Shown: one piece after another, positions 26,739 to 36,910 of the stretch | How positions within the stretch are numbered: the stretch's first letter is position 1 | How the letters are laid out: every line of letters begins with the position of its first letter | NCBI RefSeq assembly: GCF_002078355.1 | Contig: NZ_CP015363.1 | Location: forward strand, 310,001-374,000 | Direction of reading: 5' to 3' | Source of the DNA: Ferroplasma acidiphilum | GTDB lineage: Archaea > Thermoplasmatota > Thermoplasmata > Thermoplasmatales > Thermoplasmataceae | DNA length: 64,000 bases | Program-made: the position numbers and the translations under genes | Notes under the pieces: model-generated | Seen by the model: the letters and a program-made list of their open reading frames with translations, nothing else | Database searches by the model: none | Told to the model about the DNA's origin: nothing

Positions 26739-27431
26739 TTATATTTTTCCCTGGATTTTCCCCAGTGCATTGCCCAATTTATAGAGGAATAAATGGTCGT
26801 TCCCCCCCTGTAAAATGCCGGAACATTTCTTCTCATCAAAGCTTATCCTGTGTATTTTTAAACGGTTATAATCCAGTTTGGCATTTATTATTTCCTCACC
26901 AAATGAAATTCTTTCCTGGAATGTTTCCTTATCCCTCATTATTTCCGCATCAATTATGAAATTTGTATTTACAGGTATTATGCCCTGGCAAAATGAATTA
27001 TTATTATCATAGTTAAGAATAAATTTTTTCTTATCATCCATGTGAAATGATGAGGCAATTATATATTTCACGGAACATGTATTAAATATTTTTACAGGTA
27101 TGTTGCCATTTTTTCCTTTAAAATAGTTTTTGTCTGCAATAAATATATACTCTTTATTATTCCTGACTTCAATCCTGTAAAATCCCAGATGGCCGTAACT
27201 ATCATACACAAATCCAAGTGTGAGGTAATTAACCCTGTTCAATGGATCATAAAATAAAGGCAGTGATTTTATTCCATGGAACACATGCCTGAATTTCTTA
27301 TTTTTTATTGAAAAATTATTCTCGACTTTAACAGCATTGGTTGAATTTATTTTATTTACGAACTCATCTAACTGTGTGTTCCTGAAAAAATCTATATAAA
27401 CCTGCCATCCATTAGCTTTAACATATTCCAT
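26739..27431 (-). CDS. Uncharacterised 230-residue protein
   Basis: I do not recognise this protein. It is soluble, basic and rich in Asn, Phe, Tyr and Lys, with an alternating pattern of short strands (for example YLTLGFVYDSYGHLGFYRIE). There is no signal peptide, membrane helix or cysteine motif. It is convergent with the small gene at 26498 (one base apart) and divergent from gyrB. The base composition is slightly more A+T-rich than its neighbours, so a lineage-specific or acquired gene is possible. Confidence 0.7.
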   Translation of the reverse strand: MEYVKANGWQVYIDFFRNTQLDEFVNKINSTNAVKVENNFSIKNKKFRHVFHGIKSLPLFYDPLNRVNYLTLGFVYDSYGHLGFYRIEVRNNKEYIFIADKNYFKGKNGNIPVKIFNTCSVKYIIASSFHMDDKKKFILNYDNNNSFCQGIIPVNTNFIIDAEIMRDKETFQERISFGEEIINAKLDYNRLKIHRISFDEKKCSGILQGGNDHLFLYKLGNALGKIQGKI

Positions 27432-27600
27432 GAAGGTAGATTTTATATGATTAATTAAACATTAACAATTGTTGCACCTGGCAGTTATTGCTTCTAGCTT
27501 TCATATAATGATGTTATCAAACAATAACCACGATGCCGGAAATAACAATTCCGCCAAACTCAATAAAACTTATTACGTTATATTGTATTACAGTAATAGT

Positions 27601-29544
27601 ATGGATAAAGCTATGGATAATTATGATGCATCTCAGATACAAATTCTTGAGGGATTGAAGGCAGTAAGAAAAGTACCGGGCATGTATATAGGCTCAACGG
27701 GGCCTGATGGCCTACACCATATGGTTTATGAAGTTGTTGATAACTGTATAGACGAAGCCATGGCCGGTTTCGGTTCTGATATAAATATAGTAATATATAA
27801 AGACGGTTCAATATCTGTGGAGGATGATGGAAGAGGTATTCCGGTAGATATACATCCTAAATATAAGCGTCCAGGACTTGAAATAGTTATGACCGAACTC
27901 CACAGTGGTGCTAAATTCGATAAAAAAGTGTATAAGGTTACAGGAGGGTTGCATGGCGTTGGTGTACATGTGGTAAATGCACTTTCTGATTATTTGCTTG
28001 CCGTGGTAAAGAAGGGAAATAAAATTTATTATGAAAAATTTAAGCAGGGTGTTCCGGTATCGGGGCTACAGGTTCTTGATGCAAAAAATAAATCAGCTGA
28101 TCCGGAAATTGGGGATATAGAAATGAAATATCCGGAACACGGGACAATTATAAAGTTCTACCCAGATGCAACAATTTTTGATACCATAGATTTTTCATAC
28201 CCGGTTATTTCACAGAGAATCATGGACCTTGCTTTTTTAAATCCAAATATAACCATAGAATTGAGCGATTTAAGGTCAGGCAAACACGAAAAATTCCATT
28301 TTGATGGCGGGCTTGTAGAATATGTCCAGTTCCTCAATCAGGGAAAGGATATCGTTAATAAGGAGCCAATTTACTGCCGTGAGGAATACAAAGAGTATGT
28401 GGTAGAATTCGCGTTGCAGTATATAGACAATGTAACCGGCACAGAGGAAAGCTTTGTAAATAATATAAAGACCCCCGAAGGCGGAACCCATATAACCGGT
28501 TTCCATACAGGGCTTTCACGTGCTGTTCTCGAATATGCCAAGGCTAAAAACCTGGTAAAGGGCGTAAGCGGGCTTATAGGCGATGATACCAGAGAAGGCT
28601 TAACTGCAGTGTTGCATGTAAAGATGTTTAATCCCCAGTTTGAAGGGCAAACAAAGGAAAAATTAGGAAATTCAGTGGTAAAAAGTATAGTATCTTCTAT
28701 TACTGAAAAATATCTCAAAGATTATTTTGAATCATATCCTCCTATAGCAGATGCAATAATAAAGAGAGTACTCGCAGCTGCCATAGCAAGGGAAGCTTCC
28801 AGGAAGGCAAAGGACCTTGTAAGGCGGAAAACTGCCCTGGAAAGCGGAACATTGCCAGGGAAACTTGCAGATTGCTCATCCAGCGATTCAGATCAGACTG
28901 AAGTGTACATTGTAGAGGGAGACTCTGCAGGCGGGTCAGCAAAACAGGCGAGGAACAGGGAATACCAGGCAATACTTCCGCTGAGGGGAAAAATACTCAA
29001 TGTGGAAAAATCAAACGATAACAAGGCTCTGGAGAACGAGGAAATTAAAAACCTTATTACAGCAATTGGTACAAATATCAAGGATAAATTTGACATAAAA
29101 AATCTCCGTTATGGCAAGATAATAATAATGACAGATGCCGATGTTGATGGAGCCCATATAAGAACACTTCTCCTGACATTTTTCTACAGGTTCATGAATG
29201 AACTTATCCAGGGCGGTCACATTTACTTTGCCCAGCCACCATTGTTCAGGGTACAGAAGGGCAACGATATAGTATATGTATTCAGCGAGGATGAAAAAGA
29301 CCGTGAAGTGGCAAAGATGGGTAAAAATGTGGTAATACAGAGATTTAAGGGTCTCGGGGAGATGAACCCGGAACAGCTCTGGGAAACCACAATGAATCCT
29401 GAATCAAGAAAACTGGTGCAGGTAAGCATAGAGGATGCCTTATATGCCGACCAGCTGTTTAACATACTTATGGGAGAGAAAGTAGAGCCAAGGAGAAAAT
29501 TCATAGAGGATAATGCAAAATACGTCCAGAATCTGGATATATAG
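27601..29544 (+). CDS. gyrB: DNA gyrase subunit B
   Basis: ATPase subunit of bacterial-type gyrase, which introduces negative supercoils. In the 647-residue protein the GHKL ATPase region is visible (EVVDNCIDEAMAG, DDGRGIPVDIHPK, GGLHGVGVHVVNALS), as is the Toprim domain with EGDSAGGSAKQ and the metal-binding TDADVDGAHI. The frame stays open to 27469, but the ATG at 27601 matches the family length and its first conserved motif (QIQILEGLKAVRKVPGMYIG), so I use it. It is followed by gyrA after 9 bases. Archaea of this lineage acquired gyrase from bacteria. Confidence 0.96.
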   Translation: MDKAMDNYDASQIQILEGLKAVRKVPGMYIGSTGPDGLHHMVYEVVDNCIDEAMAGFGSDINIVIYKDGSISVEDDGRGIPVDIHPKYKRPGLEIVMTELHSGAKFDKKVYKVTGGLHGVGVHVVNALSDYLLAVVKKGNKIYYEKFKQGVPVSGLQVLDAKNKSADPEIGDIEMKYPEHGTIIKFYPDATIFDTIDFSYPVISQRIMDLAFLNPNITIELSDLRSGKHEKFHFDGGLVEYVQFLNQGKDIVNKEPIYCREEYKEYVVEFALQYIDNVTGTEESFVNNIKTPEGGTHITGFHTGLSRAVLEYAKAKNLVKGVSGLIGDDTREGLTAVLHVKMFNPQFEGQTKEKLGNSVVKSIVSSITEKYLKDYFESYPPIADAIIKRVLAAAIAREASRKAKDLVRRKTALESGTLPGKLADCSSSDSDQTEVYIVEGDSAGGSAKQARNREYQAILPLRGKILNVEKSNDNKALENEEIKNLITAIGTNIKDKFDIKNLRYGKIIIMTDADVDGAHIRTLLLTFFYRFMNELIQGGHIYFAQPPLFRVQKGNDIVYVFSEDEKDREVAKMGKNVVIQRFKGLGEMNPEQLWETTMNPESRKLVQVSIEDALYADQLFNILMGEKVEPRRKFIEDNAKYVQNLDI

Positions 29545-29553
29545 GTGGGATAA

Positions 29554-31929
29554 ATGTTATTAAGGCCAATTGAAGAGGAAATTAAAACATCGTATCTTGA
29601 CTATGCGATGAGTGTAATAGTGAGCAGGGCAATACCTGATTTCAGGGATGGATTAAAACCGGTACAGAGGAGAATAATATACTCCATGTACGAACTGGGT
29701 GTTACCCATGACAAGCCCTATAAAAAGTCTGCACGTATAATAGGAGAAACCATGGGTAAATACCATCCACATGGCGATTCGTCAATATACGAAGCACTGG
29801 CAAGAATGGCCCAGGATTTTTCGTTGCGGTATACACTGATTGACGGGCAGGGAAATTTTGGTTCTATAGACGGGGATGCCCCTGCTGCTATGAGGTATAC
29901 AGAAGCCAGATTAGGCAAAATGGCAGAGGAAATGGTAAGGGACATAGAAAAGGAAACAGTTCCATTTAGCCCGAATTTTGATGGTTCACTTGACGAGCCG
30001 GTGTATTTCCCGTCAAGAATACCCCAGTTATTAATAAATGGAACATCTGGAATAGCTGTTGGAATGGCAACCAATATGGTACCACATAACCTTTCAGAAA
30101 TTTCAGATGCAATAATGTACGGAATAGACCATCCAGACTGCAGTGTTGAAGATTTACTGAAATTTGTTCAGGGCCCGGATTTTCCCGGTGGCGGAATGAT
30201 TTATAGAAATTCGGACCTTCTGAATATTTACAGGACAGGCCATGGCAAGGTATTCTGCCAGGGAGAAATAGATGATGAAGAAAAGAAAAAAATCATCATT
30301 AAAACACTGCCATATGGGGTTAATAAAGCTCTTTATATCCAGAACGTTGCCGAACAGGTAAAAAACGGAATTATAAGCAACATATCTGATATAAGGGATG
30401 AAAGCGACAGAAACGGCATACGGGTAGTTATCAAGATTAAAAATGATGACAGCAAGGGACTTACAATTAACCAGTTATATGAACACACCCCACTGGAAAC
30501 CACCATAGGTGTGAATAATCTGGTTTTGCTGAACAACGAACCAAAGGTCATGACACTTGATGAAATGATTCTGGGCTTCATAGATTTCAGGCTTGAAATA
30601 ATAAGGAAGCGTTCAGTTTTTGAAGTAAATAAATTGATGGACCGGGAGCATATACTATCAGGGCTTGTTATTGCACTGGAGAACATAGATCGCGTGATAA
30701 AAATTATCAGGTCTTCCGACAATGCTGATATGGCTAAAACATCCCTGATGGATCAATTATCACTTTCCGAGAAGCAGGCTCTAGCCATACTGGATATGAG
30801 GCTTCAGCGCTTAACTGGATTGGAAATCAAAAAAATTAATGATGAGCTTATAAGCATAAAGGAAAACATTGAAAGGTTAAATGAGATAATAAATAATGAA
30901 TCCAAACGGAGGGACGTACTTAAGCAGGAAACCCTCGAAATAAAGAAGCAGTTCGGCGATGTGAGGCGCACAAAGGTTCTCAACAGGGATATCAACGCAA
31001 GAAACGATGAGGACATCATACCTAATGAGGAATCCATAATGATACTCAGTGAAAATGGGCTTCTTAAAAGGGTTTCTTCTGAGGAATACAATGTTCAGAA
31101 AAGGGGCGGAAAGGGAACTATCACAGCAACCAGGAAAGAAGATACAGTTAGAAGCATTTTATCCTGCATGTCCCATGATATGATTTATTTCTTCACGAAT
31201 ACCGGGAGAGTATTGAGAACTAAAGCATATACAATAGAGAAAAAATCAAGGACATCACTTGGTAGTGTCGGCGGAACTTTCCTTAAAATGAATGAAAATG
31301 AAAAGATAAAACAGATAATGAAATCGCCCGCAAGCCCTAAAAACTTCCTGATAATAATTACAAAGAAAGGCTTTATAAAGAGAACTCCTGTAAAGGAAAT
31401 ACTGGATATGAGGGAATCTGGCCTGAAGATTATTAAACTCGACGATCAGGATGAGGTAGTTTCTGTAATGGATCTTGAAAAACCATCAAAGATATTTGTC
31501 GCAGCCAGCAATAACAAAGCGGCAGTATTCCTTTCCGATGAGGTATCTTCAACCGGCAGAGCTTCAAGGGGAGTTAAATCCATGAGGCTAAACGGTGCTG
31601 AAGTAATCAACTCATTTTTAGTGGATGACAACGATACTGTAATGAGCATAACGGAAAATGGGTTGGGAAAAAGAACAAAGATAACTGATTTTTCCATACA
31701 CCATAGAGGGTCTTCTGGAAATCTCATCTTTAAGGAAAGTGAAAGGACCGGTTCACTGGTTACTGCATTACCTGTTGGCGATTCCCAGGAAGTCCTGATA
31801 GTTACCAGAAACAATAAAACTATCAGATTGAATTCTGATGAAATCAAAATACAGTCAAGGGTTACCTCAGGTGTAAAACTTATAAATGTAGACGATGACG
31901 ATCTTGTTGTTGCCGCCTCGGTACTTTGA
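29554..31929 (+). CDS. gyrA: DNA gyrase subunit A
   Basis: Breakage-reunion subunit of gyrase, 791 residues. The catalytic tyrosine is Tyr115 in [10 protein letters not shown]; the quinolone-region helix reads [15 protein letters not shown] from residue 73. The C-terminal six-bladed beta-pinwheel carries the GyrA box at 515-521 as QKRGGKG (canonical QRRGGKG), the motif needed to wrap DNA, so it is a true gyrase rather than topoisomerase IV. The start is ATG at 29554, preceded by GGTGGG. It is cotranscribed with gyrB. Confidence 0.97.
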   Translation: MLLRPIEEEIKTSYLDYAMSVIVSRAIPDFRDGLKPVQRRIIYSMYELGVTHDKPYKKSARIIGETMGKYHPHGDSSIYEALARMAQDFSLRYTLIDGQGNFGSIDGDAPAAMRYTEARLGKMAEEMVRDIEKETVPFSPNFDGSLDEPVYFPSRIPQLLINGTSGIAVGMATNMVPHNLSEISDAIMYGIDHPDCSVEDLLKFVQGPDFPGGGMIYRNSDLLNIYRTGHGKVFCQGEIDDEEKKKIIIKTLPYGVNKALYIQNVAEQVKNGIISNISDIRDESDRNGIRVVIKIKNDDSKGLTINQLYEHTPLETTIGVNNLVLLNNEPKVMTLDEMILGFIDFRLEIIRKRSVFEVNKLMDREHILSGLVIALENIDRVIKIIRSSDNADMAKTSLMDQLSLSEKQALAILDMRLQRLTGLEIKKINDELISIKENIERLNEIINNESKRRDVLKQETLEIKKQFGDVRRTKVLNRDINARNDEDIIPNEESIMILSENGLLKRVSSEEYNVQKRGGKGTITATRKEDTVRSILSCMSHDMIYFFTNTGRVLRTKAYTIEKKSRTSLGSVGGTFLKMNENEKIKQIMKSPASPKNFLIIITKKGFIKRTPVKEILDMRESGLKIIKLDDQDEVVSVMDLEKPSKIFVAASNNKAAVFLSDEVSSTGRASRGVKSMRLNGAEVINSFLVDDNDTVMSITENGLGKRTKITDFSIHHRGSSGNLIFKESERTGSLVTALPVGDSQEVLIVTRNNKTIRLNSDEIKIQSRVTSGVKLINVDDDDLVVAASVL

Positions 31930-32018
31930 ATACATATTGATTAAATACCATAAATTTAAGTTTTTAATTTAAAATTTTTTATATTCAATTGAAAATGAAA
32001 TAAGATTATAGTATACGC

Positions 32019-32666
32019 CTATTCAACAGCGACTACCCTTGCCATAGCTCCACTGCCTCCATAAATCTTTAGTGGGAGTGCAATAACAGTGTATTCCCTT
32101 CCAGTTTCAAGCTTATCGAGATTCGCTAAATCCTCTATAAAGACCATATTTTTTGAAAGCAAAGCCTTGTGGACTCTGAAATCACCGTGGCTATATGGGT
32201 CTATGCCTAACGTATCTATGCCTATAACTTTCGGATGGTGTTCTATCAAAAAATCAACAGTATCGTCGGCCAACCCTGGAAAATCGTATTGAAATTCTTT
32301 TGTAAACCCACGTTTTTTATCCCAATTCGTGTTTATTAAAATAATCTTATTGTCATATTCAGGTTTCCATATTTTTTTCAATGCATTAAGCTTAATTTCA
32401 GTGCCATCTACTTCTGGCCTTATGCAATATCCTGGGCCAATAATCTGGCTAAGTGGTATTTTGTCCACAGTCATACCGTTATCGATCATGTGATAAGGAG
32501 CATCTATATGTGTTCCAGTATGTGTCACCGTTTCAAACTTTTCAACACTGTAGCCATCTCTTGAAAGAACGCCTATTGGATCTATCCTTACTATTGGATT
32601 TGTTGGCCAGCAGGGCATATTTGGTTTCAATTCCACGGACAAATCAAAGTATTTTTTAGTATCCAT
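32019..32666 (-). CDS. Cyclase-family metal hydrolase (kynurenine-formamidase-like)
   Basis: A 215-residue protein with the cyclase-family zinc motif THTGTHIDAPYH around residues 48-59 and the start FDLSVELKPNMPCWPTNP that is typical of these hydrolases (kynurenine formamidase, isatin hydrolase and relatives). It hydrolyses amide or related bonds in small molecules; the substrate is unknown here since no tryptophan-catabolism genes are nearby. It stands alone, downstream of and convergent with gyrA. Confidence 0.88.
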   Translation of the reverse strand: MDTKKYFDLSVELKPNMPCWPTNPIVRIDPIGVLSRDGYSVEKFETVTHTGTHIDAPYHMIDNGMTVDKIPLSQIIGPGYCIRPEVDGTEIKLNALKKIWKPEYDNKIILINTNWDKKRGFTKEFQYDFPGLADDTVDFLIEHHPKVIGIDTLGIDPYSHGDFRVHKALLSKNMVFIEDLANLDKLETGREYTVIALPLKIYGGSGAMARVVAVE

Positions 32667-32806
32667 ATATGAATAATGATTTAGTAATATATATAATTAA
32701 CCTAATATAATTTAAACATTTTATTCAAAAATCTCCTGATTGGATTTTCAATTATACATACCATTACAAAATTTTATTTTATCAAATTAATGATATATTC
32801 TAATTC

Positions 32807-33313
32807 TTATACCTGTGATATTTCAGTGGGTATAGGATTCATTATTGCATATAAGGCAGGGCATGCTTTTTTTGAATGCTCCAGCACGACTTTTATATCC
32901 TGATCTGCTTCAACCTCTATCTTTAAAGATTTGATTATGGGAAAGTCGGATTCAACCACAACAGGGCCTATGTCATAATATAGATGCCCTTTAAATTTTA
33001 ATTTTTTTAATACGATGCCCCTCTTTGCAGCCTGAATTGCAACTGTGGATGCAAAGCATGACATAACTCCCATCATCAGGTAGTTAAGTGGGGTCGCATG
33101 TACTCCCTGCCCACCGAGAATTCCTGGCTCATCTGCCCCTAATATAAATTTTGCCTTCTCAGAACCAAGTTCTGCGGTAAACATTGGGCTGCCACTTAAA
33201 TTAAATTCTCCATTTATGTGTTTTTCTACAAATAAATGCCCACCACTAGATTTAATTTTATTTTCAGTTTTTTCCAGTTCAACCATATTTATATTATCTA
33301 TTATATCTGCCAT
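32807..33313 (-). CDS. OsmC/Ohr-family peroxiredoxin-like protein
   Basis: A 168-residue OsmC-family protein, expected to reduce organic hydroperoxides by two cysteines. The first cysteine is in MSCFAST and the second in KKACPALYAI, in the usual spacing for the OsmC branch. GQGVHATPLNYLMMGVMSC is the family core helix. It is likely an oxidative-stress gene, sensible in an aerobic iron-oxidising cell. It stands alone between the cyclase and the amino acid permease, all on the minus strand but with gaps over 100 bases. Confidence 0.9.
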   Translation of the reverse strand: MADIIDNINMVELEKTENKIKSSGGHLFVEKHINGEFNLSGSPMFTAELGSEKAKFILGADEPGILGGQGVHATPLNYLMMGVMSCFASTVAIQAAKRGIVLKKLKFKGHLYYDIGPVVVESDFPIIKSLKIEVEADQDIKVVLEHSKKACPALYAIMNPIPTEISQV

Positions 33314-33457
33314 AAAACATTAAATCTTATCTGTATTTAAATATATCTAAAATAATTAGTAAGTATGCTAAATCGATACATTCAGATAATCCTGTAACGT
33401 ATACTGTAGCTATATCACATAAAAAATGTAAAAAATGTTTGAAATAAAAAAATTAAT

Positions 33458-35053
33458 TCATTCCGGGTTGCCCGCTTTTTTATTAGTTATATAATTTACA
33501 CTTTTTACTCCTAGATTTACACCTACAAAATAGAACACCATTGTAACAATAATAAAAACTATTGTATCATATGGAAACGCGATATAATTTAATCCGTGGA
33601 ACAGGCTACTTCCTATACGGGACATTATAAGTATAAATATAAGGTATACTGGCATCCATATTCCATACATTGCATACTTCATGTCAATTTTTGTGTAGTG
33701 GCTGTAAACAAGTACAAGCAGTATACCGGCGAAATCCAATGGAATGATAATCTCAACTGCTGCCCATCCTGACCAGTATACCAGAAGATTGGCAACAATA
33801 AATGCTATGGGTGCAAGTATTTTAGCAAATGGAAGCTTAAATGGCCTCTTTGTAACTATATCTGTTTTTCTGAATACCATTAAGCTAATGGCTCCAGGGG
33901 CGTATGATAATAAAAAGCCATCAACCATAATGCCTATAATTGTTGCCAGTGACCTCCCCAGTGCTACTAAAACTATTGTGATTATTAATACAAGAACGAT
34001 AGAATATACCGGTATTCCTCTTACATTCATCCTGTCAAATAGCTTTGGAAGAAATTTATCTTCCCTTGCCAGGACTTCTCCCACTCTAGCAGTGCCACCA
34101 TAATATATAACACCATCCTTAAACGTGGCTATAAGTGCAACAATTATTGCAATTATTACTATGGCGGGCAATACAAGTACTTTCGATAGTGTAGCATACG
34201 GAGAACTGTAGGCAAACAACGCAGACCAATTACCCGTACTTATTCCAAGTTTAGAGAAATTGATAGCACCTGCGAATACAAGTGATTCAAGAGAAAATAC
34301 AAGACCAGAAACAAGCAGTGCTACTATAATTGCTATTGGTATGCTTTTGCCTGGATTTTTGACTTCCTCTGAATAATCTATAGGTTGCCTGAATCCTCCG
34401 TAACCGAATACGGTCAGGGTTATTGCTCCGAAAAACCCGGTGAAGCCGTATGGTATAACTCCTCCTGCGGTGGAAGTAATATTGGATAGTTTAAAATAGA
34501 AAGCAAGGGCAATGATCACAACACCAATAAGCAAAAGTGTAATTGCTGTGAGAATGAGGTTTATAGCACCCATATGCTTTATCCTCAGTATATTAACAAG
34601 AAATACAAGTATGAGTACTATTTCCGCCACAATTATTCCAAGATATGTTAATGTCCCGTTTGCATAGAGTGATGGAAAATAAAAACTCAAATATTCCACA
34701 ACTGCAAATACTATGACCGGTCCTACAAATAGATATCCAACCATGGATGACCAACCATTTATCGCTCCTACTATAGGCCCATTACTTTTAGAAGGATAAT
34801 ATGCAACACCACCTGCCTTTGGCCATGTTGTACCCAGTTCAGCGTATACCAGTCCTATGGGAATTATCATAACCATGGCTATTGGCCACGCCAGTATGCC
34901 TATAGGTCCAGCATAGGCAAGTGTGTACACAGGTGCATAGGCGACGGCAGGCCCTAAAATTCCACCAAGTGCCAGCATAATAACACTCCAGAGTCCCAGA
35001 TCCTTTTTGTATTTACTTTTAACAACATTATTCTGAGTTTCAATATCAACCAT
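33458..35053 (-). CDS. APC-superfamily amino acid permease
   Basis: A 531-residue transporter with about 13 hydrophobic helices. The N-terminal helix 1 has the unwound GGILGPAVAYAP stretch that binds the substrate backbone in APC carriers, and helix 2 reads YAELGTTWPKAGGVAYYPSK, with the PKAGG typical of amino acid permeases. It probably imports amino acids or polyamines using the steep proton gradient of acidophiles; the specific substrate is unknown. The C-terminus is short and basic. Monocistronic. Confidence 0.92.
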   Translation of the reverse strand: MVDIETQNNVVKSKYKKDLGLWSVIMLALGGILGPAVAYAPVYTLAYAGPIGILAWPIAMVMIIPIGLVYAELGTTWPKAGGVAYYPSKSNGPIVGAINGWSSMVGYLFVGPVIVFAVVEYLSFYFPSLYANGTLTYLGIIVAEIVLILVFLVNILRIKHMGAINLILTAITLLLIGVVIIALAFYFKLSNITSTAGGVIPYGFTGFFGAITLTVFGYGGFRQPIDYSEEVKNPGKSIPIAIIVALLVSGLVFSLESLVFAGAINFSKLGISTGNWSALFAYSSPYATLSKVLVLPAIVIIAIIVALIATFKDGVIYYGGTARVGEVLAREDKFLPKLFDRMNVRGIPVYSIVLVLIITIVLVALGRSLATIIGIMVDGFLLSYAPGAISLMVFRKTDIVTKRPFKLPFAKILAPIAFIVANLLVYWSGWAAVEIIIPLDFAGILLVLVYSHYTKIDMKYAMYGIWMPVYLIFILIMSRIGSSLFHGLNYIAFPYDTIVFIIVTMVFYFVGVNLGVKSVNYITNKKAGNPE

Positions 35054-35366
35054 ATGAGTTAAATAATTAGGAAATATATAATACTATGTTATGTAATGAC
35101 ATGACACTGTATACTTTTAATTTAAAAATTGAGATAGAATGAAATATAAAAAGTTATTAAACCTGAAAAATATCCAGTATTATTTTATATACTTAGGGAT
35201 TTAAAGTTACTTCGAGGGAAAGGTTGTGTACATAATCTCTGTAAAAATATAAATACACAATAGAAATATAAATATCGCGTAATTAGTATATCTATAGGGT
35301 TTTGAAATATTCTACAAATAAAAATCAACATAAGAAGTTTTATAAAATAAGTTATAATAAGCAATT
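35054..35366. other. Divergent promoter region between permease and homoserine dehydrogenase genes
   Basis: About 310 A+T-rich bases between two divergent genes. Only core-promoter-like sequences are seen: a TATA box before hom, and several TATATA stretches on the other strand near the permease start. I see no open frame, tRNA or strong repeat. Confidence 0.5.
35339..35348 (+). promoter_or_regulatory. TATA box of the homoserine dehydrogenase gene
   Basis: TTTATAAAAT-type element 19-28 bases before the ATG at 35367, with no ribosome-binding site between: leaderless-type promoter. Confidence 0.45.
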
Positions 35367-36350
35367 ATGGATGTTTCTCTTGTGGGGTTGGGCCATATAG
35401 GAAAGGCTGTAGTGGGTATTTTGAATGAAAATCATGAGTATTTTAAAACCAGATTTGGTTCCGATATCCATGTCATTTCTGTATCAGATTCAAAAACAAC
35501 AGTTTATGATAAAAATGGATTGAATCTTGACAAGGTTCTCATGTACAAGGAAAGGGGAGAACTGGATGAAGTTGCAGATGTAATGAAAATGGAAGATATC
35601 TATTCCCTTAATTCAGATGTAATAGTAGATATGTCGCCGGCAACAAAGGACGGGCTTGCAGGCATGCGTATGTATAAAAATGCTTTCGATAGTGGGAAAC
35701 AGGTAGTAACCTGCAATAAGGCTCCGCTGGCTCTGCACTGGAAGGAGATCATGGAATCATCCAGAAAGCAGAAAAAGAATATACTCTATGAATCAGCTGT
35801 TGGAGGCGGTGTTCCCTTATTCAATCTTAACAGGTATTCACTAAAATCATCAAAACTTTTGGAATTCAAGGGGCAGGTAAGCTCAACAATTAATTTTGTT
35901 CTGAACCACCTGATGGGAAATGTGGATTTCCATGAAGCAATAAAAACTGCCCAGAGCATGGGCATAGCCGAAACGGATTACCATGACGATACCAATGGGC
36001 TGGATGGAGCTAGAAAGACCGTTATTATAGCCAATGCACTCCTCGGGCTTGATTACACATTAAAGGATGTGGAATATGATGGTATAGAAAACCTGGATAA
36101 TATTGAATACATGAGGAATTCCGGTGAAGTATACCGTGTCCTTTCACATATTACTGCGGGAACAAATCCTATCATTGAATCTAAAATATTCAGCATAAAG
36201 CCAGGTGATTCTATGGCCGCTATGGATTCACTATCAATGGGATACCTTGAGAAAACAGATAATAATGACGACCTCATGGTATTTGAAAAGCACGATGGGC
36301 CACTGGAAACTGCTGCACAGGTTGTAAATGATATTCTTTTATTAGCCTGA
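35367..36350 (+). CDS. hom: Homoserine dehydrogenase
   Basis: Reduces aspartate semialdehyde to homoserine for threonine/methionine synthesis. The 327-residue protein has the Rossmann motif GLGHIGKAV at residues 7-15, the TCNKAPLAL motif at about 114-122 and the catalytic region with GLDGARKTVIIANALLG (aspartate and lysine of the active site). It lacks the C-terminal ACT domain, so it is the short, feedback-insensitive-looking form common in archaea. It stands alone, convergent with a small membrane-protein gene. Confidence 0.93.
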   Translation: MDVSLVGLGHIGKAVVGILNENHEYFKTRFGSDIHVISVSDSKTTVYDKNGLNLDKVLMYKERGELDEVADVMKMEDIYSLNSDVIVDMSPATKDGLAGMRMYKNAFDSGKQVVTCNKAPLALHWKEIMESSRKQKKNILYESAVGGGVPLFNLNRYSLKSSKLLEFKGQVSSTINFVLNHLMGNVDFHEAIKTAQSMGIAETDYHDDTNGLDGARKTVIIANALLGLDYTLKDVEYDGIENLDNIEYMRNSGEVYRVLSHITAGTNPIIESKIFSIKPGDSMAAMDSLSMGYLEKTDNNDDLMVFEKHDGPLETAAQVVNDILLLA

Positions 36351-36459
36351 ATTATATATTTATTTATTCTTTTTTCCAGGAAATAACAGGAAAAAGTGAA
36401 CCCCTATTGAAGCAAAATATAACAACATGCATTAATCAGAACCCGGGTATCAGTATTGT

Positions 36460-36831
36460 TCAAATTAAGGCAAAGAAAGCACCCAGTATGCCTGTGAACA
36501 GGAAGAATAAGAACCACATGATAATTTCCATTACTGCCAGGATAAAGCTCCGTCCCAGGCTAATATCATATATAGCGCTATATGTGTAGAGTAAAATAAA
36601 CAGTGTAATCAGAAAAGCTATAATACTTCCTGCAACTGCAAGTGGTGCAAAGAGAACATGCAGGCCCAGGGACAAAAATACCAGTATGATCACTGTTAAA
36701 ATTGTTGCTGCTATTGCCTTACCAAAGCTGGAATTTCTACCGGAAACTACAATTTTTGATGCAACATACATAGGAATAGAGAGTATAACTATTGCAATTA
36801 ACAATGCAATTAAATCGAATAATATTATCAT
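36460..36831 (-). CDS. Small integral membrane protein (four helices)
   Basis: A 123-residue protein with four hydrophobic segments and short loops, starting MIILFDLIALLIAIVILSIP. No family is recognised. The reading frame continues upstream, antisense to proC, but hydrophobic coding character begins only at the ATG at 36831, so the upstream part is rejected. Between the first two helices it has a basic loop (SGRNSSFGK). It is divergent from proC, convergent with hom. Confidence 0.65.
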   Translation of the reverse strand: MIILFDLIALLIAIVILSIPMYVASKIVVSGRNSSFGKAIAATILTVIILVFLSLGLHVLFAPLAVAGSIIAFLITLFILLYTYSAIYDISLGRSFILAVMEIIMWFLFFLFTGILGAFFALI

Positions 36832-36910
36832 AGTATTATATATAACATATCCTATTAAACCTATGGTATCTAAATCAACAAAGTAATATAATATACTTCG
36901 ATTATAAATT

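Noticed and set aside
27469-27600. 44-codon N-terminal extension of gyrB
   Set aside because: The residues are low-complexity and Asn/Tyr-rich, no homologous extension is expected, and the ATG at 27601 gives the normal family length.
36361-36400. CTTTTTTCC...GGAAAAAG inverted repeat between hom and the small membrane gene
   Set aside because: Could be a bidirectional terminator, but the arms are simple A/T-rich runs with one unpaired base, so I do not list it as a feature.
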